Both the position numbers and the translations under genes were made by a program. 64,000 bases of DNA from Oerskovia flava (lineage in GTDB: Bacteria > Actinomycetota > Actinomycetes > Actinomycetales > Cellulomonadaceae), in contig NZ_JAOXSR010000002.1 in the NCBI RefSeq assembly GCF_026163685.1, positions 62,001 through 126,000 on the forward strand. The letters run 5' to 3'. The notes beneath the pieces are model-generated. The model worked only from the letters and a program-made list of their open reading frames with translations. It was not told the origin of the DNA and searched no databases. Positions 24,653 through 39,034 of the stretch are shown here, in pieces (position 1 is the stretch's first letter; the number at the start of each line of letters is the position of its first letter).

Positions 24653-24952
24653 TCAGGCTCGGTCGGCCCAATCGCCGATGACCGGCGACCAGGGACGCAC
24701 GGTGCGCTCGGTGATCAGCCCCGCCCGCGCGAACGGGTCCTGGTCCAGGATCTCCTCGACCGAGGCGGCCGACGGCGCGTCCACGACGATGAGCGCACCC
24801 GGACCGGCGGTCTCGGTGGCCGGGAGAGGCCCGGACGCCAGGAGCGAGCCGTTGGTGTGCAGGTCGCGCAGGAACGCGCGGTGCTCGGCTCGCACGGCGT
24901 CGAGCTCGGCAGGTCGGTCGGGGTACGCGTAGGTCACGGCGTGGATCGGCAT
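24653..24952 (-). CDS. YciI family protein
   Basis: 99 aa, a small ferredoxin-like fold of the YciI/muconolactone-isomerase-like group. The start [14 protein letters not shown], the conserved [22 protein letters not shown] with the His-Asp motif region, and [20 protein letters not shown] are typical. The biochemical role is unknown for most members. ATG 24952 is chosen because TTCAAT on the minus strand ends 7 bases before it. ATG 24961, three codons upstream (MSPMPIH), is the alternative. It lies just downstream of a metallo-hydrolase gene on the same strand, 43 bases away. Confidence 0.8.
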   Translation of the reverse strand: MPIHAVTYAYPDRPAELDAVRAEHRAFLRDLHTNGSLLASGPLPATETAGPGALIVVDAPSAASVEEILDQDPFARAGLITERTVRPWSPVIGDWADRA

Positions 24953-24995
24953 GGGCGACATTGAACCACCCCGGAGCGACGCGTCCGTGAGCACC

Positions 24996-25712
24996 TCACC
25001 ATCCGCGCGCCCGCCACACGGGGAGCTGGTCGCGTTCCGCGCCGAGCGTCGTGTCGGCGCCGTGCCCCGGGTAGACCCACGTGCCGTCGTCGAACCGGTC
25101 GAAGACCCGGTCGGCGAGGTTGTCCATGAGGCGCGCGAAGTCCGCCGGTCCGGCGGTCTTCCCGGGACCGCCGGGGAAGAGCGAGTCGCCCGTGAACAGG
25201 TGCACCCGGCCGGGGACCGCGCCGAGGGCGTGCACGTGCGCCGGTTCCCGGTAGGCGAGCGCGATCGACCCGGGCGTGTGCCCGCGCAGGGCGATCACCT
25301 CCAGCGTCAGGTGCCCGGCGCAGAGCAGGTCGCCGTGCTGCACCCGTTGCGACGGGTCGACACCCGACCCGGCCCGGATCGCCTCGGCGTCCGCAGCACC
25401 CGCCACCGTGGCCGCGCCGGTGACCGACACGATCGACGCGAGGGCCCCGAGGTGGTCGTGATGGCTGTGGGTGGTGACCACCAGGTCCAGCCGTGCGCCG
25501 CCCGAGCCCTCGCGCACCAGGTCCAGGAGCCGGTCGTCGTCGGCCGCCGCGTCGACGAGGACCTGGGCGCCGTCGCGCCGGCAGGTCAGGAGGTAGGCGT
25601 TGTTCGCCATGGGTCCGACGGCGAGCTTGCGGATCTCGATCTCGTCGAGGACGCGGTGGGCGGCCGGGCCGCCCACCTGCACGTCGCCGGTGTAGGCGTC
25701 GTCACGGGTCAC
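24996..25712 (-). CDS. MBL-fold metallo-hydrolase (glyoxalase II-like)
   Basis: 238 aa. The metal-binding signature THSHHDHLG (HxHxDH) lies near residue 80, a third His in [14 protein letters not shown], the bridging Asp in [16 protein letters not shown] and the last His in [13 protein letters not shown]. The lead [20 protein letters not shown] is the usual first strand pair. It probably hydrolyses a thioester such as S-lactoyl-thiol, mycothiol-linked in actinobacteria (inference). GTG 25712 has the SD AGGAG. The same gene type sits between uvrB and uvrA in Mycobacterium tuberculosis (Rv1637c), so the position is conserved, though no repair role is known. Confidence 0.88.
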   Translation of the reverse strand: MTRDDAYTGDVQVGGPAAHRVLDEIEIRKLAVGPMANNAYLLTCRRDGAQVLVDAAADDDRLLDLVREGSGGARLDLVVTTHSHHDHLGALASIVSVTGAATVAGAADAEAIRAGSGVDPSQRVQHGDLLCAGHLTLEVIALRGHTPGSIALAYREPAHVHALGAVPGRVHLFTGDSLFPGGPGKTAGPADFARLMDNLADRVFDRFDDGTWVYPGHGADTTLGAERDQLPVWRARGW

Positions 25713-25835
25713 GGGAAGCTCCTCGCTCGTCGTCCTGGGCCTGACTCGTCAGTCTCCCACCGGGGCGCGCCGTCGCGCCGGTACCGAGTGGTGAAGGTGA
25801 CGTCGAACAGGTGTGCGACTGTGGGTGGGCGGGCT

Positions 25836-25841
25836 TACGAT
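25836..25841 (+). promoter_or_regulatory. -10 element of uvrA
   Basis: TACGAT ends 6 bases before GTG 25848, which sets the uvrA start. Confidence 0.55.
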
Positions 25842-25847
25842 GCTTCG

Positions 25848-28943
<3,096 letters not shown>

Positions 28944-28952
28944 GCGACTCTC

Positions 28953-29438
28953 TCAGCGGCTCGCGACCCGGGCCGGGACGGGGTCGACGCGGACCGGGAA
29001 GTTCACGGACCGTGCCAGGAAGCAGTGGTCGTGGGCCAGGTGGTGCAGCTCCGTCAGCGTCACGTCGTCGCCGTCGGGCGTCGACGTGACCGTCACGCGC
29101 GGGTGCAGCACGACCTCGGTGAACTGGCCCGCGCCTGCGGACTCGACGCGCATGCTGCCCTCGACGTCGTCCTCGTACTCGAGCACGACCACACCCGCGG
29201 CGGACGCGAGGTGCAGGAACCACAGCATGTGGCACTGCGCCAGGCTCGCCACGAAGAGCTCCTCGGGGCTGTGCCGGGCAGGGTCCCCGCGGAAGGCGGG
29301 GTCGGCCGACGCGCGGATCGCGGGTCGTCCGGTGATCTCGACGTCGTGGTCGCGGCTGTAGGCCGTGTAGCTCGTGGTCCCGGTCTCGCCCGCGCCCGTC
29401 CACCGGACGGTCGCTGCGTAGGAGTGGAAGGCGCCCAT
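28953..29438 (-). CDS. OsmC family protein
   Basis: 161 aa. The family keeps two redox Cys: here one in PEELFVASLAQCHMLWFLHL and one in HLAHDHCFLARSVNFPV, both present. N-terminal strands include SYAATVRWTG and TSYTAYSRDHDVEI, and the mid segment ADPAFRGDPARHSPEEL is typical. OsmC/Ohr proteins reduce organic hydroperoxides; this one is of the OsmC-like rather than the strict Ohr subgroup, so activity is likely but the substrate is open. The minus-strand TAGGGT (29450-29445) ends 6 bases before ATG 29438, so its mRNA is probably leaderless. It converges with uvrA with a 9-base gap. Confidence 0.88.
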   Translation of the reverse strand: MGAFHSYAATVRWTGAGETGTTSYTAYSRDHDVEITGRPAIRASADPAFRGDPARHSPEELFVASLAQCHMLWFLHLASAAGVVVLEYEDDVEGSMRVESAGAGQFTEVVLHPRVTVTSTPDGDDVTLTELHHLAHDHCFLARSVNFPVRVDPVPARVASR

Positions 29439-29524
29439 GGAGCCACCCTACTGGGGGCGGTGACCTGCGTCACAACGAGAGCCGGGTGATGCTCGGTCGC
29501 GGCCTGAGAGTGGGCGGGCTCAAC

Positions 29525-29530
29525 TAGGCT
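29525..29530 (+). promoter_or_regulatory. -10 element of uvrC
   Basis: TAGGCT ends 7 bases before ATG 29538. Confidence 0.6.
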
Positions 29531-29537
29531 GGAACCT

Positions 29538-31649
29538 ATGGCTGACCCCGCGACGTACCGTCCTGCGCCGGGAGAGATCCCGACCTCGCCGGGGGTCTAT
29601 CGGTTCCGTGACGCGCACGGCCGGGTCGTCTACGTCGGCAAGGCGAAGAACCTGCGGTCGCGGCTCTCGAGCTATTTCCAGGACATCGCCGGCCTCCATC
29701 ACCGCACCCAGACGATGGTCACCACCGCCGCGTCCGTCGAGTGGACGGTCGTGGGCACGGAGGTGGAGGCGCTCGCCCTCGAGTACACCTGGATCAAGGA
29801 GTACGACCCGCGGTTCAACGTCAAGTACCGCGACGACAAGTCCTACCCGTACCTCGCGGTGACGATGTCCGAGGAGTTCCCCCGGGCACAGGTGATGCGC
29901 GGGACCAAGCGCCCTGGCACCCGCTACTTCGGCCCGTACGGCCACGCGTGGGCGATCCGCGAGACGCTCGACCTCCTCCTGCGGGTCTTCCCGGTGCGCA
30001 CGTGCTCGTCCGGTGTGTTCAAGCGCGCGCACCAGACCGGTAGGCCGTGCCTGCTCGGCTACATCGACAAGTGCTCCGCGCCGTGCGTCGGCAGGATCTC
30101 GCCGGAGGACCACCGTGACCTCGCCGAGGACTTCTGCGACTTCATGGCCGGTGACACCGCGAAGTTCGTGCGCCGGCTGGACCAGCGCATGCGGGAGGCC
30201 GCGGCGGAGATGGACTACGAGCAGGCTGCCCGTCTGCGCGACGACATCGCCGCGCTCGAGCGTGCGACCGAGAAGAACGCCGTCGTCCTCACCGACGCGA
30301 CCGACGCCGACGTCTTCGCGCTCGCCGGGGACGAGCTCGAGGCCGCGGTGCAGGTCTTCCACGTCCGGGGCGGCCGGATCCGCGGGCAGCGTGGGTGGAT
30401 CGTGGAGAAGGTGGAGGACGTCACGGACGCCGAGCTCGTCGAGCACCTGCTGCAGCAGGTCTACGGGGCCGCCGACGAGGCGGGCGGCGGGGACCGTGCC
30501 GCCGTGCGTGACGCGGTCCCGCGCGAGGTGCTCGTGCCGGTGCTCCCGCCCGACGTGGAGCAGGTGACGGCGTGGCTCACCCGCCTGCGCGGGGCGAAGG
30601 TCGACGTCCGGGTCCCGCGACGAGGTGACAAGCGGGAGCTCGCCGCGACCGTGCACAAGAACGCCGAGCACGCCCTCGTGCTGCACCGCACGCGACGTGC
30701 CGGTGACCTCACCACCCGCAGCCAGGCCCTGCGGGAGATCCAGGAGGCGCTCGGCCTCGAGAGCGCTCCGTTGCGCATCGAGTGCTTCGACGTCTCCACC
30801 ACGCAGGGGACGCACCAGGTCGCGTCCATGGTCGTCTTCGAGGACGGGCTGGCGCGCAAGAGCGAGTACCGGCACTTCGCCGTGCGCGGGCCGGACGGCG
30901 AGGGCGCTCGCGACGACACCGCCGCGATGCACGAGGTCGTCACGCGCCGTTTCCGTCGGCATCTCGCGGACCAGGCGCGCGTCGCAGAGACCGGTAACCC
31001 GCTGGACCAGGACACGCGTGACGTCGACGGCGCAGACCTCGCCGCCGATGTTCCCGAGCACCCTGGAGACGGCCCGGCGTCGGGCTACACGCCGCGCAGC
31101 CGCCAGGTGGACGCGTCCGACGCCGCAGAGCGCCCGGCCCGGTTCGCCTACCCCCCGAACCTCGTCGTGGTCGACGGTGGCCCTCCGCAGGTCGCCGCGG
31201 CCGCGAGCGCGCTCGACGAGCTCGGGATCGAGGACGTCGCGCTGTGCGGGCTCGCCAAGCGGCTGGAGGAGGTGTGGTTGCCCGGCGAGGACTACCCGGT
31301 CATCCTCCAGCGATCGTCCGAAGGGCTCTATCTCCTGCAGCGGGTCCGGGACGAGGCGCACCGCTTCGCGATCTCCTACCACCGCAAGAAGCGTGGCAAG
31401 GGGATGACCGCCTCCGCCCTCGACGACGTCCCCGGCCTCGGGCCGGCGCGCACGAGCGCGCTCCTCAAGCACTTCGGCTCGCTCAAGCGGCTGCGGGCCG
31501 CGACCGCCGAGGAGATCGCCACCGTGCCCGGTATGGGCACGCGGACCGCTGCGGCCGTCGTCGCGGCTCTCGCACCGCCTGCCCCCACGGACACACCGGT
31601 AGCGATGGGTGAGGGCGGACCGTCGCCGGCTGGCATGCTGGACACATGA
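29538..31649 (+). CDS. uvrC: Excinuclease ABC subunit C
   Basis: 703 aa, the dual-incision nuclease of excision repair. The N-terminal GIY-YIG domain has [20 protein letters not shown] near residue 18, a UVR domain [20 protein letters not shown] near 217, the RNase H-like second nuclease with [20 protein letters not shown] near 413 and [20 protein letters not shown], and a C-terminal (HhH)2 domain [20 protein letters not shown] near 630. An insert of about 60 residues, Asp/Glu/Pro-rich, sits between the DEVV-bearing helix and the VVVDGG strand, longer than in E. coli. The stop overlaps the rapZ ATG (ATGA), so uvrC heads the uvrC-rapZ-yvcK unit. Confidence 0.97.
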   Translation: MADPATYRPAPGEIPTSPGVYRFRDAHGRVVYVGKAKNLRSRLSSYFQDIAGLHHRTQTMVTTAASVEWTVVGTEVEALALEYTWIKEYDPRFNVKYRDDKSYPYLAVTMSEEFPRAQVMRGTKRPGTRYFGPYGHAWAIRETLDLLLRVFPVRTCSSGVFKRAHQTGRPCLLGYIDKCSAPCVGRISPEDHRDLAEDFCDFMAGDTAKFVRRLDQRMREAAAEMDYEQAARLRDDIAALERATEKNAVVLTDATDADVFALAGDELEAAVQVFHVRGGRIRGQRGWIVEKVEDVTDAELVEHLLQQVYGAADEAGGGDRAAVRDAVPREVLVPVLPPDVEQVTAWLTRLRGAKVDVRVPRRGDKRELAATVHKNAEHALVLHRTRRAGDLTTRSQALREIQEALGLESAPLRIECFDVSTTQGTHQVASMVVFEDGLARKSEYRHFAVRGPDGEGARDDTAAMHEVVTRRFRRHLADQARVAETGNPLDQDTRDVDGADLAADVPEHPGDGPASGYTPRSRQVDASDAAERPARFAYPPNLVVVDGGPPQVAAAASALDELGIEDVALCGLAKRLEEVWLPGEDYPVILQRSSEGLYLLQRVRDEAHRFAISYHRKKRGKGMTASALDDVPGLGPARTSALLKHFGSLKRLRAATAEEIATVPGMGTRTAAAVVAALAPPAPTDTPVAMGEGGPSPAGMLDT

Positions 31650-32584
31650 GCAGCGAACCCCAACCGACCACCGTGCCGTCCGGGATCCCCGCGATCGAGC
31701 TCGCCGGCCACGGCCCCGATGCCGACGTCGCCGAGGTGCTCATCATCACCGGCATGTCGGGCGCGGGCCGCTCGCGGGCGGCGGCCGTCCTGGAGGACCT
31801 CGACTGGTTCGTGGTGGACAACCTCCCGCCGAAGATGATCGTGCCGCTCGTCGACCTCATGACCCGGTCGAGCTCCACGCTCGAGCGGATCGCCGCGGTC
31901 GTCGACGTCCGGGGACGCGAGTTCTTCACCGACCTCGTCGACGTCCTCAGGCACCTGCGCGATTCCGGCGTCTTCTACCGGATCCTCTTCCTCGACGCGT
32001 CCGACGAGGTGCTCGTCCGCCGCTACGAGCAGGTGCGCCGACCGCACCCGCTGCAGGGAGAGGGGCGGATCCTCGACGGCATCGCCGCCGAGCGCAAGCT
32101 TCTCGCGAGCATCGAGGAGCGCGCCGACGTCGCGATCGACACCTCCGAGCTCAACGTCCACGACCTCGCGCGCGAGGTGCGCGCGGCCGTGGCTGACGGG
32201 ACGCCGGACACGCTGCGGATCAACGTCGTCTCCTTCGGGTTCAAGTACGGGATCCCGCTCGACGCGGACCACGTAGTGGACGTACGGTTCCTGGCCAACC
32301 CGTACTGGATCACCGAGCTGCGCCACCTCACGGGCCGTGACGCGGCGGTGCGGGACTACGTCCTGGCGCGCCCCGGTGCGACGGAGTTCGTCGACCGCTA
32401 CCTCAGCGCTCTCGAGCCTGTCCTCGCCGGCTACCTCGGCGAGGAGAAGCGGTACGTGACCATCGCCGTCGGGTGCACCGGGGGCAAGCACCGGTCTGTC
32501 GCCATCAGCGAGCTCCTCGCCCAGCGCCTGCGCGCGCAGGGCCAGCGGGTGACGGTCACCGCGCGTGACCTCGGGAGGGAATGA
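31646..32584 (+). CDS. rapZ: RNase adapter protein RapZ / nucleotide-binding YvcJ family
   Basis: 312 aa. The N-terminal P-loop kinase-like domain has Walker [21 protein letters not shown] near residue 36, then [29 protein letters not shown] and [20 protein letters not shown]. The C-terminal domain has [23 protein letters not shown] and [20 protein letters not shown], the phosphosugar-sensing part in RapZ. In E. coli RapZ steers GlmZ sRNA decay and senses glucosamine 6-phosphate; GlmZ is not known in actinobacteria, so the role here may differ. ATGA overlap with uvrC, but CATGCT at 31634-31639 ends 6 bases before the ATG, so an internal leaderless promoter is also possible. Confidence 0.93.
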   Translation: MSSEPQPTTVPSGIPAIELAGHGPDADVAEVLIITGMSGAGRSRAAAVLEDLDWFVVDNLPPKMIVPLVDLMTRSSSTLERIAAVVDVRGREFFTDLVDVLRHLRDSGVFYRILFLDASDEVLVRRYEQVRRPHPLQGEGRILDGIAAERKLLASIEERADVAIDTSELNVHDLAREVRAAVADGTPDTLRINVVSFGFKYGIPLDADHVVDVRFLANPYWITELRHLTGRDAAVRDYVLARPGATEFVDRYLSALEPVLAGYLGEEKRYVTIAVGCTGGKHRSVAISELLAQRLRAQGQRVTVTARDLGRE

Positions 32585-32588
32585 CACC

Positions 32589-33551
32589 GTGCACGTCGCG
32601 AACCCCGCGGTCGTCGCGCTCGGCGGCGGCCACGGACTTTCCGCGAGCCTGTCGGCGCTGCGTCTCGTTTCGGACCGTCTGACGGCCGTGGTAACCGTGG
32701 CCGACGACGGCGGCTCCTCGGGCCGGCTGCGCACCGAGCTGGACGTCCTGCCGCCCGGGGACCTGCGCATGGCGCTCGCGGCGCTGTGCGACGACTCCGA
32801 GTGGGGCCGGACGTGGAGCAGCCTGCTCCAGCACCGGTTCACCTCCGCCGGCGACCTCGACCAGCACGCCGTCGGGAACCTGCTCATCGTCGCGCTCTGG
32901 GAGCTGCTGGACGACCAGGTGGCGGGCCTCGACTGGGTCGGGCGGCTGCTCGGTGCCCGTGGACGGGTGCTGCCCATGGCGTCCGTGCCGCTGCGGATCG
33001 AGGCCGAGGTCCGGTCGGGCGACCGTCTCGAGACCGTGGTCGGGCAGAGCAAGGTCGCGGTCACCGAGGGTCGGATCGAGCAGCTCCGTCTGATCCCTCC
33101 GGACCCGCCGGCCTGCCCGGAGGTGATCGATGCGGTGCGTGCCGCGGACTGGGTCGTGCTGGGCCCCGGCTCCTGGTACTCGTCGGTGATGCCGCACCTG
33201 CTCGTCCCCGAGCTCGCGACCGCCCTGCACGAGACCCGGGCACGGCGGTGCGTGACCCTGAACCTCTCGTCGGACGCGGGGGAGACGTTCGGCCTGAGCG
33301 CGACCGACCACCTCGACGCCCTCCACGCGCACGACCCGGGACTGCGCATCGACGCGGTGGTCGCCGACCCGTCCGCGGTCGAGGACACGCAGCAGCTCAG
33401 CGAGACCGCGGCGCGCATGGGCGCGCGCCTGCTCCTGCGCCAGGTGCGTCGGGGGGACGGCACCGCCCGGCACGACCCGCTGCGCCTCGCGGCGGCCTAC
33501 CAGGACGTGTTCGACGGCTTCATCGGGGACGTGGGCACGGTCTCGCGCTGA
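32589..33551 (+). CDS. yvcK: YvcK/CuvA family gluconeogenesis and cell-shape factor (CofD-like)
   Basis: 320 aa. CofD-like Rossmann fold with VVALGGGHGLSASLSALRLV at the N-terminus, TVADDGGSSGRLRTELDVLP, PPGDLRMALAALC, NLLIVALWELL and VLGPGSWYSSVMPHLLVPEL. The family binds UDP-sugars and is needed for growth and wall integrity on gluconeogenic carbon in Bacillus and mycobacteria (CuvA). GTG 32589 is chosen because GGGAGGG (32573-32579) lies 9 bases upstream; an in-frame GTG at 32565 precedes the SD. It follows rapZ by 4 bases and precedes whiA, the standard uvrC-rapZ-yvcK-whiA cluster. Confidence 0.93.
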   Translation: MHVANPAVVALGGGHGLSASLSALRLVSDRLTAVVTVADDGGSSGRLRTELDVLPPGDLRMALAALCDDSEWGRTWSSLLQHRFTSAGDLDQHAVGNLLIVALWELLDDQVAGLDWVGRLLGARGRVLPMASVPLRIEAEVRSGDRLETVVGQSKVAVTEGRIEQLRLIPPDPPACPEVIDAVRAADWVVLGPGSWYSSVMPHLLVPELATALHETRARRCVTLNLSSDAGETFGLSATDHLDALHAHDPGLRIDAVVADPSAVEDTQQLSETAARMGARLLLRQVRRGDGTARHDPLRLAAAYQDVFDGFIGDVGTVSR

Positions 33552-33617
33552 GCGCGACGCACCTGGTCACCGGGCGCGTGCGCGTCCGTTCGCGTCACGG
33601 GGGCCGGGCGTTGATGG

Positions 33618-33623
33618 CAGGAT
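33618..33623 (+). promoter_or_regulatory. -10 element of whiA
   Basis: CAGGAT ends 6 bases before ATG 33630, so whiA can be transcribed apart from yvcK. Confidence 0.5.
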
Positions 33624-33629
33624 GGCGCC

Positions 33630-34610
33630 ATGGCGCTCACGGCACAGGTGAAGGACGAGCTGGCCCGACTCAAGGTGGACAAGACGTCCTGCCGAAAGGC
33701 CGAGGTCTCGTCGACGCTCCGGTTCTCGGGCGGGCTGCACCTGATCTCCGGCCGCATCGTCATCGAGGCGGAACTGGACACCGCGATCGCAGCCCGCAGG
33801 CTGCGGCAGGCCATCAGCGACGTGTACGGCCACACGAGCGAGCTGATCGTGGTCTCGGCGGGCGGGCTGCGCAAGAGCAGCCGCTACGTCGTGCGGGTGG
33901 TCAAGGACGGCGAGTCGCTCGCCCGGCAGACGGGTCTGCTCGACAACCGTGGTCGTCCGGTCCGTGGTCTCCCGCCCCAGGTGGTCTCCGCCGGGGTGGA
34001 CGAGGCGGAGGCGGCGTGGCGCGGGGCGTTCCTCGCCCACGGGTCGCTCACCGAGCCCGGCCGCTCGTCGGCGCTGGAGGTCACGTGCCCCGGCCCGGAG
34101 GCAGCCCTCGCGCTCGTCGGTGCCGCCCGGCGCCTCGGCATCTCCGCCAAGGCGCGCGAGGTCCGGGGGATCGACAGGGTCGTGATCCGGGACGGTGACG
34201 CGATCAGCGCGATGCTCACCCGGCTCGGCGCCCACGAGACGGTGGTCGTGTGGGAGGAGCGGCGGCAGCGCCGCGAGGTCCGGGGCACGGCGAACCGGCT
34301 CGCGAACTTCGACGACGCCAACCTGCGGCGCTCGGCGCGGGCCGCGGTCGCGGCCGGCGCGCGCGTGGAGCGGGCGTTCGAGATCCTGGGAGCGGACCTC
34401 CCTGACCACCTGCGCGAGGCCGGGGAGCTGCGGCTCGCGAACAAGCAGGCCTCGCTCGAGGAGCTCGGGCAGATCGCGGACCCGCCGTTGACCAAGGACG
34501 CGGTCGCGGGACGGATCCGGCGCCTGCTGTCGATGGCGGACAAGCGCGCGGCCGACCTGGGGATCCCGGACACCGAGGCCGGACTGAGCCCTGACCTGCT
34601 CGATCTCTGA
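33630..34610 (+). CDS. whiA: Sporulation/division regulator WhiA
   Basis: 326 aa. N-terminal LAGLIDADG-like fold: [20 protein letters not shown]-type core replaced by [52 protein letters not shown]. The C-terminal HTH domain has [18 protein letters not shown] and [20 protein letters not shown]. WhiA binds DNA at promoters of ftsZ and other division genes in Streptomyces; in non-sporulating relatives it is retained with a division or chromosome role. The gap to yvcK is 78 bases. A leader region for gap follows it. Confidence 0.95.
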   Translation: MALTAQVKDELARLKVDKTSCRKAEVSSTLRFSGGLHLISGRIVIEAELDTAIAARRLRQAISDVYGHTSELIVVSAGGLRKSSRYVVRVVKDGESLARQTGLLDNRGRPVRGLPPQVVSAGVDEAEAAWRGAFLAHGSLTEPGRSSALEVTCPGPEAALALVGAARRLGISAKAREVRGIDRVVIRDGDAISAMLTRLGAHETVVVWEERRQRREVRGTANRLANFDDANLRRSARAAVAAGARVERAFEILGADLPDHLREAGELRLANKQASLEELGQIADPPLTKDAVAGRIRRLLSMADKRAADLGIPDTEAGLSPDLLDL

Positions 34611-35929
<1,319 letters not shown>

Positions 35930-35955
35930 CGTCCTCGACCGACGTGTAGTGCGAT

Positions 35956-36004
35956 ACGTCCGCGTGCGCGCCGTGGCCTGCCGGCCCCGCGCGCACGCGG
36001 ACGT
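35956..36004 (+). terminator. Intercistronic hairpin between gap and pgk
   Basis: A perfect 16-bp inverted repeat (35956-35971 with 35989-36004, 17-base loop) inside the 156-base gap-pgk space. It could partly terminate, or stabilise the gap mRNA so that GapA is made in excess of Pgk. Confidence 0.7.
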
Positions 36005-36085
36005 CGTCGTGTCAGGCCCGATCGGGCCGACCCGCCGGCCGTCACGCCGGCAGATTCTTCGACTGACCTCTCGACTGGAGTGCTC

Positions 36086-37285
36086 ATGAAGACCATCGAC
36101 GACCTGGGCGACCTGCGCGGCAAGCGCGTGCTGGTGCGCTCGGACTTCAACGTCCCCCTCGACGGGACGACCATCACGGACGACGGCCGCATCCGCGCCG
36201 CCCTGCCCACGCTCACCCGGCTGACCGACGCCGGCGCCAAGGTCGTCGTCATGGCGCACCTCGGGCGCCCCAAGGGTGAGCCGGACGCGAAGTACTCGCT
36301 CGCGCCCGTCGCGCAGCGGCTCGGCGAGCTGCTCGGAGCCCGCGTGACGCTCGCGGCCGACACGGTCGGCGACTCGGCCCGCGAGACCGTCGCCGCGCTC
36401 GGTGACGGCGAGGTCGCGCTGCTCGAGAACATCCGGTTCGACGCCCGCGAGACCTCGAAGGACGATGCCGAGCGCGCGGCCCTCGCGGACGAGCTCGCGG
36501 CGCTCGCCGACGTCTTCGTCTCCGACGGGTTCGGCGTCGTGCACCGCAAGCAGGCCTCGGTCTACGACGTGGCGAAGGTCCTGCCTGCCGCCGTCGGCGA
36601 GCTGGTGCTCAAGGAGGTCCACTCGCTGAAGAAGGCGACCGAGGACCCGGAGCGTCCCTACGCGGTGGTGCTCGGGGGCTCCAAGGTCTCCGACAAGCTC
36701 GGCGTGATCGCGAACCTGCTCACCAAGGCGGACCGCCTGCTCATCGGTGGCGGCATGGTCTTCACCTTCCTCGCGGCCAAGGGCTACGAGGTCGGCAACT
36801 CCCTGCTCGAGGCGGACCAGATCGAGACCGTCAAGGGCTACCTGGCGCAGGCCGAGGCCAACGGCGTCGAGATCGTCCTGCCGACCGACATCGTCGCGGC
36901 CGAGTCGTTCGCCGCCGACGCCCCGCACCGGGTCGTCGCCGCCGACGCCATCCCCGAGGGCACGATCGGCCTGGACATCGGCCCCGCCTCCGGCGAGCTC
37001 TTCGCGAGCAAGATCGCCGACGCGCGCACCGTCGTCTGGAACGGCCCGATGGGTGTCTTCGAGTTCGAGGCGTTCGCGGCCGGCACCCGTGCCGTCGCGC
37101 AGGCGCTCGTCGAGGCGACGGCAGGCGGCACGTTCACCATCGTCGGCGGCGGCGACTCCGCCGCGGCCGTGCGTCTGCTCGGCTTCGACGAGGCCGGCTT
37201 CAGCCACATCTCGACCGGTGGCGGCGCGAGCCTGGAGTTCCTGGAGGGCAAGGACCTGCCCGGGATCTCCGTCCTCGACAACTGA
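36086..37285 (+). CDS. pgk: Phosphoglycerate kinase
   Basis: 399 aa. N-domain [15 protein letters not shown] near residue 14, [36 protein letters not shown] and [18 protein letters not shown]-domain ATP site with [52 protein letters not shown] and [12 protein letters not shown]. It transfers phosphate from 1,3-bisphosphoglycerate to ADP. ATG 36086 has CTGGAG 5 bases upstream; GTG 36080 overlaps that SD and is rejected. tpiA follows after 29 bases, so pgk-tpiA form one unit. Confidence 0.97.
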   Translation: MKTIDDLGDLRGKRVLVRSDFNVPLDGTTITDDGRIRAALPTLTRLTDAGAKVVVMAHLGRPKGEPDAKYSLAPVAQRLGELLGARVTLAADTVGDSARETVAALGDGEVALLENIRFDARETSKDDAERAALADELAALADVFVSDGFGVVHRKQASVYDVAKVLPAAVGELVLKEVHSLKKATEDPERPYAVVLGGSKVSDKLGVIANLLTKADRLLIGGGMVFTFLAAKGYEVGNSLLEADQIETVKGYLAQAEANGVEIVLPTDIVAAESFAADAPHRVVAADAIPEGTIGLDIGPASGELFASKIADARTVVWNGPMGVFEFEAFAAGTRAVAQALVEATAGGTFTIVGGGDSAAAVRLLGFDEAGFSHISTGGGASLEFLEGKDLPGISVLDN

Positions 37286-37314
37286 CCCCTACATCTCGAG
37301 AGAGAAGGCACATC

Positions 37315-38106
37315 GTGGCTGACAAGCGCACCCCGCTCATGGCGGGCAACTGGAAGATGAACCTCGACCACCACCAGGCGACGCACATGGTGCAGAAGCT
37401 GGCGTGGACGCTCAAGGACGCCAAGCACGACTACTCCTCCGTCGAGGTCGTCGTGCTGCCCCCGTTCACGGACCTGCGCAGCGTGCAGACGCTCGTGGAC
37501 GCGGACAAGCTCGAGCTCGGCTACGGGGCGCAGGACGTCTCGCAGCACACGGAGGGCGCGTACACGGGAGAGATCTCGCCCGTGATGCTCGCCAAGCTGG
37601 GCGTGTCGTACGTGGCCGTGGGCCACTCCGAGCGCCGCGAGTACCACCAGGAGGACGACGCCGTCGCCAACGCGAAGGTGCGCTCGGCCTTCGGTCAGGG
37701 CATCGTGCCGATCCTGTGCGTCGGGGAGGGCCTCGACGTGCGTAAGGCGGGCGACCAGGTCTCCTACACCCTCGCCCAGGTCGACGGTGCGCTCGAGGGC
37801 CTCGCCGCCGAGCAGGCGGCTCAGATCGTCATCGCGTACGAGCCGGTGTGGGCCATCGGCACCGGTGAGGTCGCGACGCCGGAGGACGCGCAGGAGGTCT
37901 GCGGTGCGATCCGTGCGCGGCTGGCCGAGCTCTACGACGCCGAGCTCGCCGCAGGTGTGCGCGTGCTCTACGGCGGTTCGGTGAAGTCCGGCAACGTGGC
38001 GTCGATCATGGCGCAGCCCGACGTCGACGGTGCACTGATCGGTGGTGCGAGCCTCGACCCCGAGGAGTTCGCGAAGATCGTGCGCTACCAGTCGCACGCG
38101 GTCTGA
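37315..38106 (+). CDS. tpiA: Triose-phosphate isomerase
   Basis: 263 aa, TIM barrel interconverting dihydroxyacetone phosphate and glyceraldehyde 3-phosphate. Lys in [19 protein letters not shown] near residue 12, catalytic His in [17 protein letters not shown] near 103, catalytic Glu in [19 protein letters not shown] near 177 and the phosphate loops [11 protein letters not shown] and [13 protein letters not shown] are all in place. GTG 37315 follows GAGAGAAGG. It ends the gap-pgk-tpiA run before an imperfect terminator. Confidence 0.97.
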   Translation: MADKRTPLMAGNWKMNLDHHQATHMVQKLAWTLKDAKHDYSSVEVVVLPPFTDLRSVQTLVDADKLELGYGAQDVSQHTEGAYTGEISPVMLAKLGVSYVAVGHSERREYHQEDDAVANAKVRSAFGQGIVPILCVGEGLDVRKAGDQVSYTLAQVDGALEGLAAEQAAQIVIAYEPVWAIGTGEVATPEDAQEVCGAIRARLAELYDAELAAGVRVLYGGSVKSGNVASIMAQPDVDGALIGGASLDPEEFAKIVRYQSHAV

Positions 38107-38131
38107 CTCTCGAGCATCTTGACGACGGCCG

Positions 38132-38186
38132 GGTCCGGCCGACCCCTGATCCCCGTGAGCTCTGCGGGGCCGGGGTTGGCCGGATC
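38132..38186 (+). terminator. Terminator after tpiA
   Basis: 38132-38146 pairs with 38172-38186 over 15 bp with two G-U pairs, enclosing a smaller CCCC/GGGG hairpin, 25 bases after tpiA. Confidence 0.6.
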
Positions 38187-38296
38187 GGCCTGTCGTCGCC
38201 TACCCTTGTCCTGCGTGCCACCGGCGGACCCCGGCGGCACCGGACACCCGTGCGGTCCGGCTCCTCCGGCGGACCCAGAGCATCAAGGACGTACTC

Positions 38297-38539
38297 GTGG
38301 ACGCGCTCCGCATTGCCCTCCAGATCATGCTGGTCCTCACCAGCTGCTTCCTCACGATGCTCGTGCTCATGCACAAGGGCAAGGGTGGGGGACTGTCCGA
38401 CATGTTCGGCGGTGGTATCTCCAGCAGCGTCGGGAGCTCGGGCGTCGCGGAGAAGAACCTCAACCGCATCACGATCACGTTCGCCGTCGTCTGGGCGATC
38501 GTCATCGTCCTCCTCGGTCTCATCCAGCGGGTCAGCTGA
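38297..38539 (+). CDS. secG: Preprotein translocase subunit SecG
   Basis: 80 aa with two membrane helices (about 4-26 and 55-77) and the conserved loop MHKGKGGGLSDMFGGGISSS between them. SecG assists SecYE in protein export. GTG 38297 has AAGGAC 6-11 bases upstream. TACCCT at 38201-38206 is a possible -10, giving a leader of about 85 bases. The order gap-pgk-tpiA-secG is common in actinobacteria. Confidence 0.93.
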   Translation: MDALRIALQIMLVLTSCFLTMLVLMHKGKGGGLSDMFGGGISSSVGSSGVAEKNLNRITITFAVVWAIVIVLLGLIQRVS

Positions 38540-38624
38540 CGGTTCGGCCGGGGCGTGACGGACGTCCCGTGTACGACACGACCGGTCCTGACGGGCCCGG
38601 TTCGCACAACAGGGGAGTGATCTG

Positions 38625-38972
38625 GTGGCTGGTGGTAGTGCGATCCGTGGTTCTCGGGTAGGTGCCGGGCCCCTGGGCGAGACGGAGCGGGGCGACGCCG
38701 CCCCGCGGTTCTCCGTCTCGTACTGGTGCGCCAACGGGCACGAGACCCGCCCCAGCTTCTCCCTGGAGGCTGAGATCGAGGCGCCGGAGACGTGGGACTG
38801 CCCGCGGTGCGGGTTCCCGGCCGGGCAGGATGCGTCCAGCCCGCCGAGCCAGCAGCGTAACGAGCCGTACAAGACGCACCTCGCGTACGTGAAGGAGCGC
38901 CGCACCGACGAGGACGGGATCGCGATCCTCGACGAGGCGCTCGCCGCCCTGCGGGCCCGTCGCGGAGGCTGA
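38625..38972 (+). CDS. rbpA: RNA polymerase-binding protein RbpA
   Basis: 115 aa, an actinobacteria-specific transcription factor that binds the principal sigma factor and stabilises open complexes. It has the N-terminal basic segment AIRGSRVGAGPLGETERGD, a zinc-type core with YWCANGHETRPSFSLEAE and TWDCPRCGFPAGQDA (Cys-His-Cys-Cys all present), and the basic linker plus sigma-interaction helix RNEPYKTHLAYVKERRTDED then AILDEALAALRARRG. GTG 38625 has the SD AGGGGAG with a 7-base spacer. RbpA is relevant to this window because it helps promoters with poor -35 elements, which are frequent here (inference). Confidence 0.95.
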   Translation: MAGGSAIRGSRVGAGPLGETERGDAAPRFSVSYWCANGHETRPSFSLEAEIEAPETWDCPRCGFPAGQDASSPPSQQRNEPYKTHLAYVKERRTDEDGIAILDEALAALRARRGG

Positions 38973-39034
38973 CCCTCTCGAGGGCCGGAGGCCCCACCGG
39001 TCGGTCCGTCAGCGCTGTCTCCGGCGGAGCGCGC

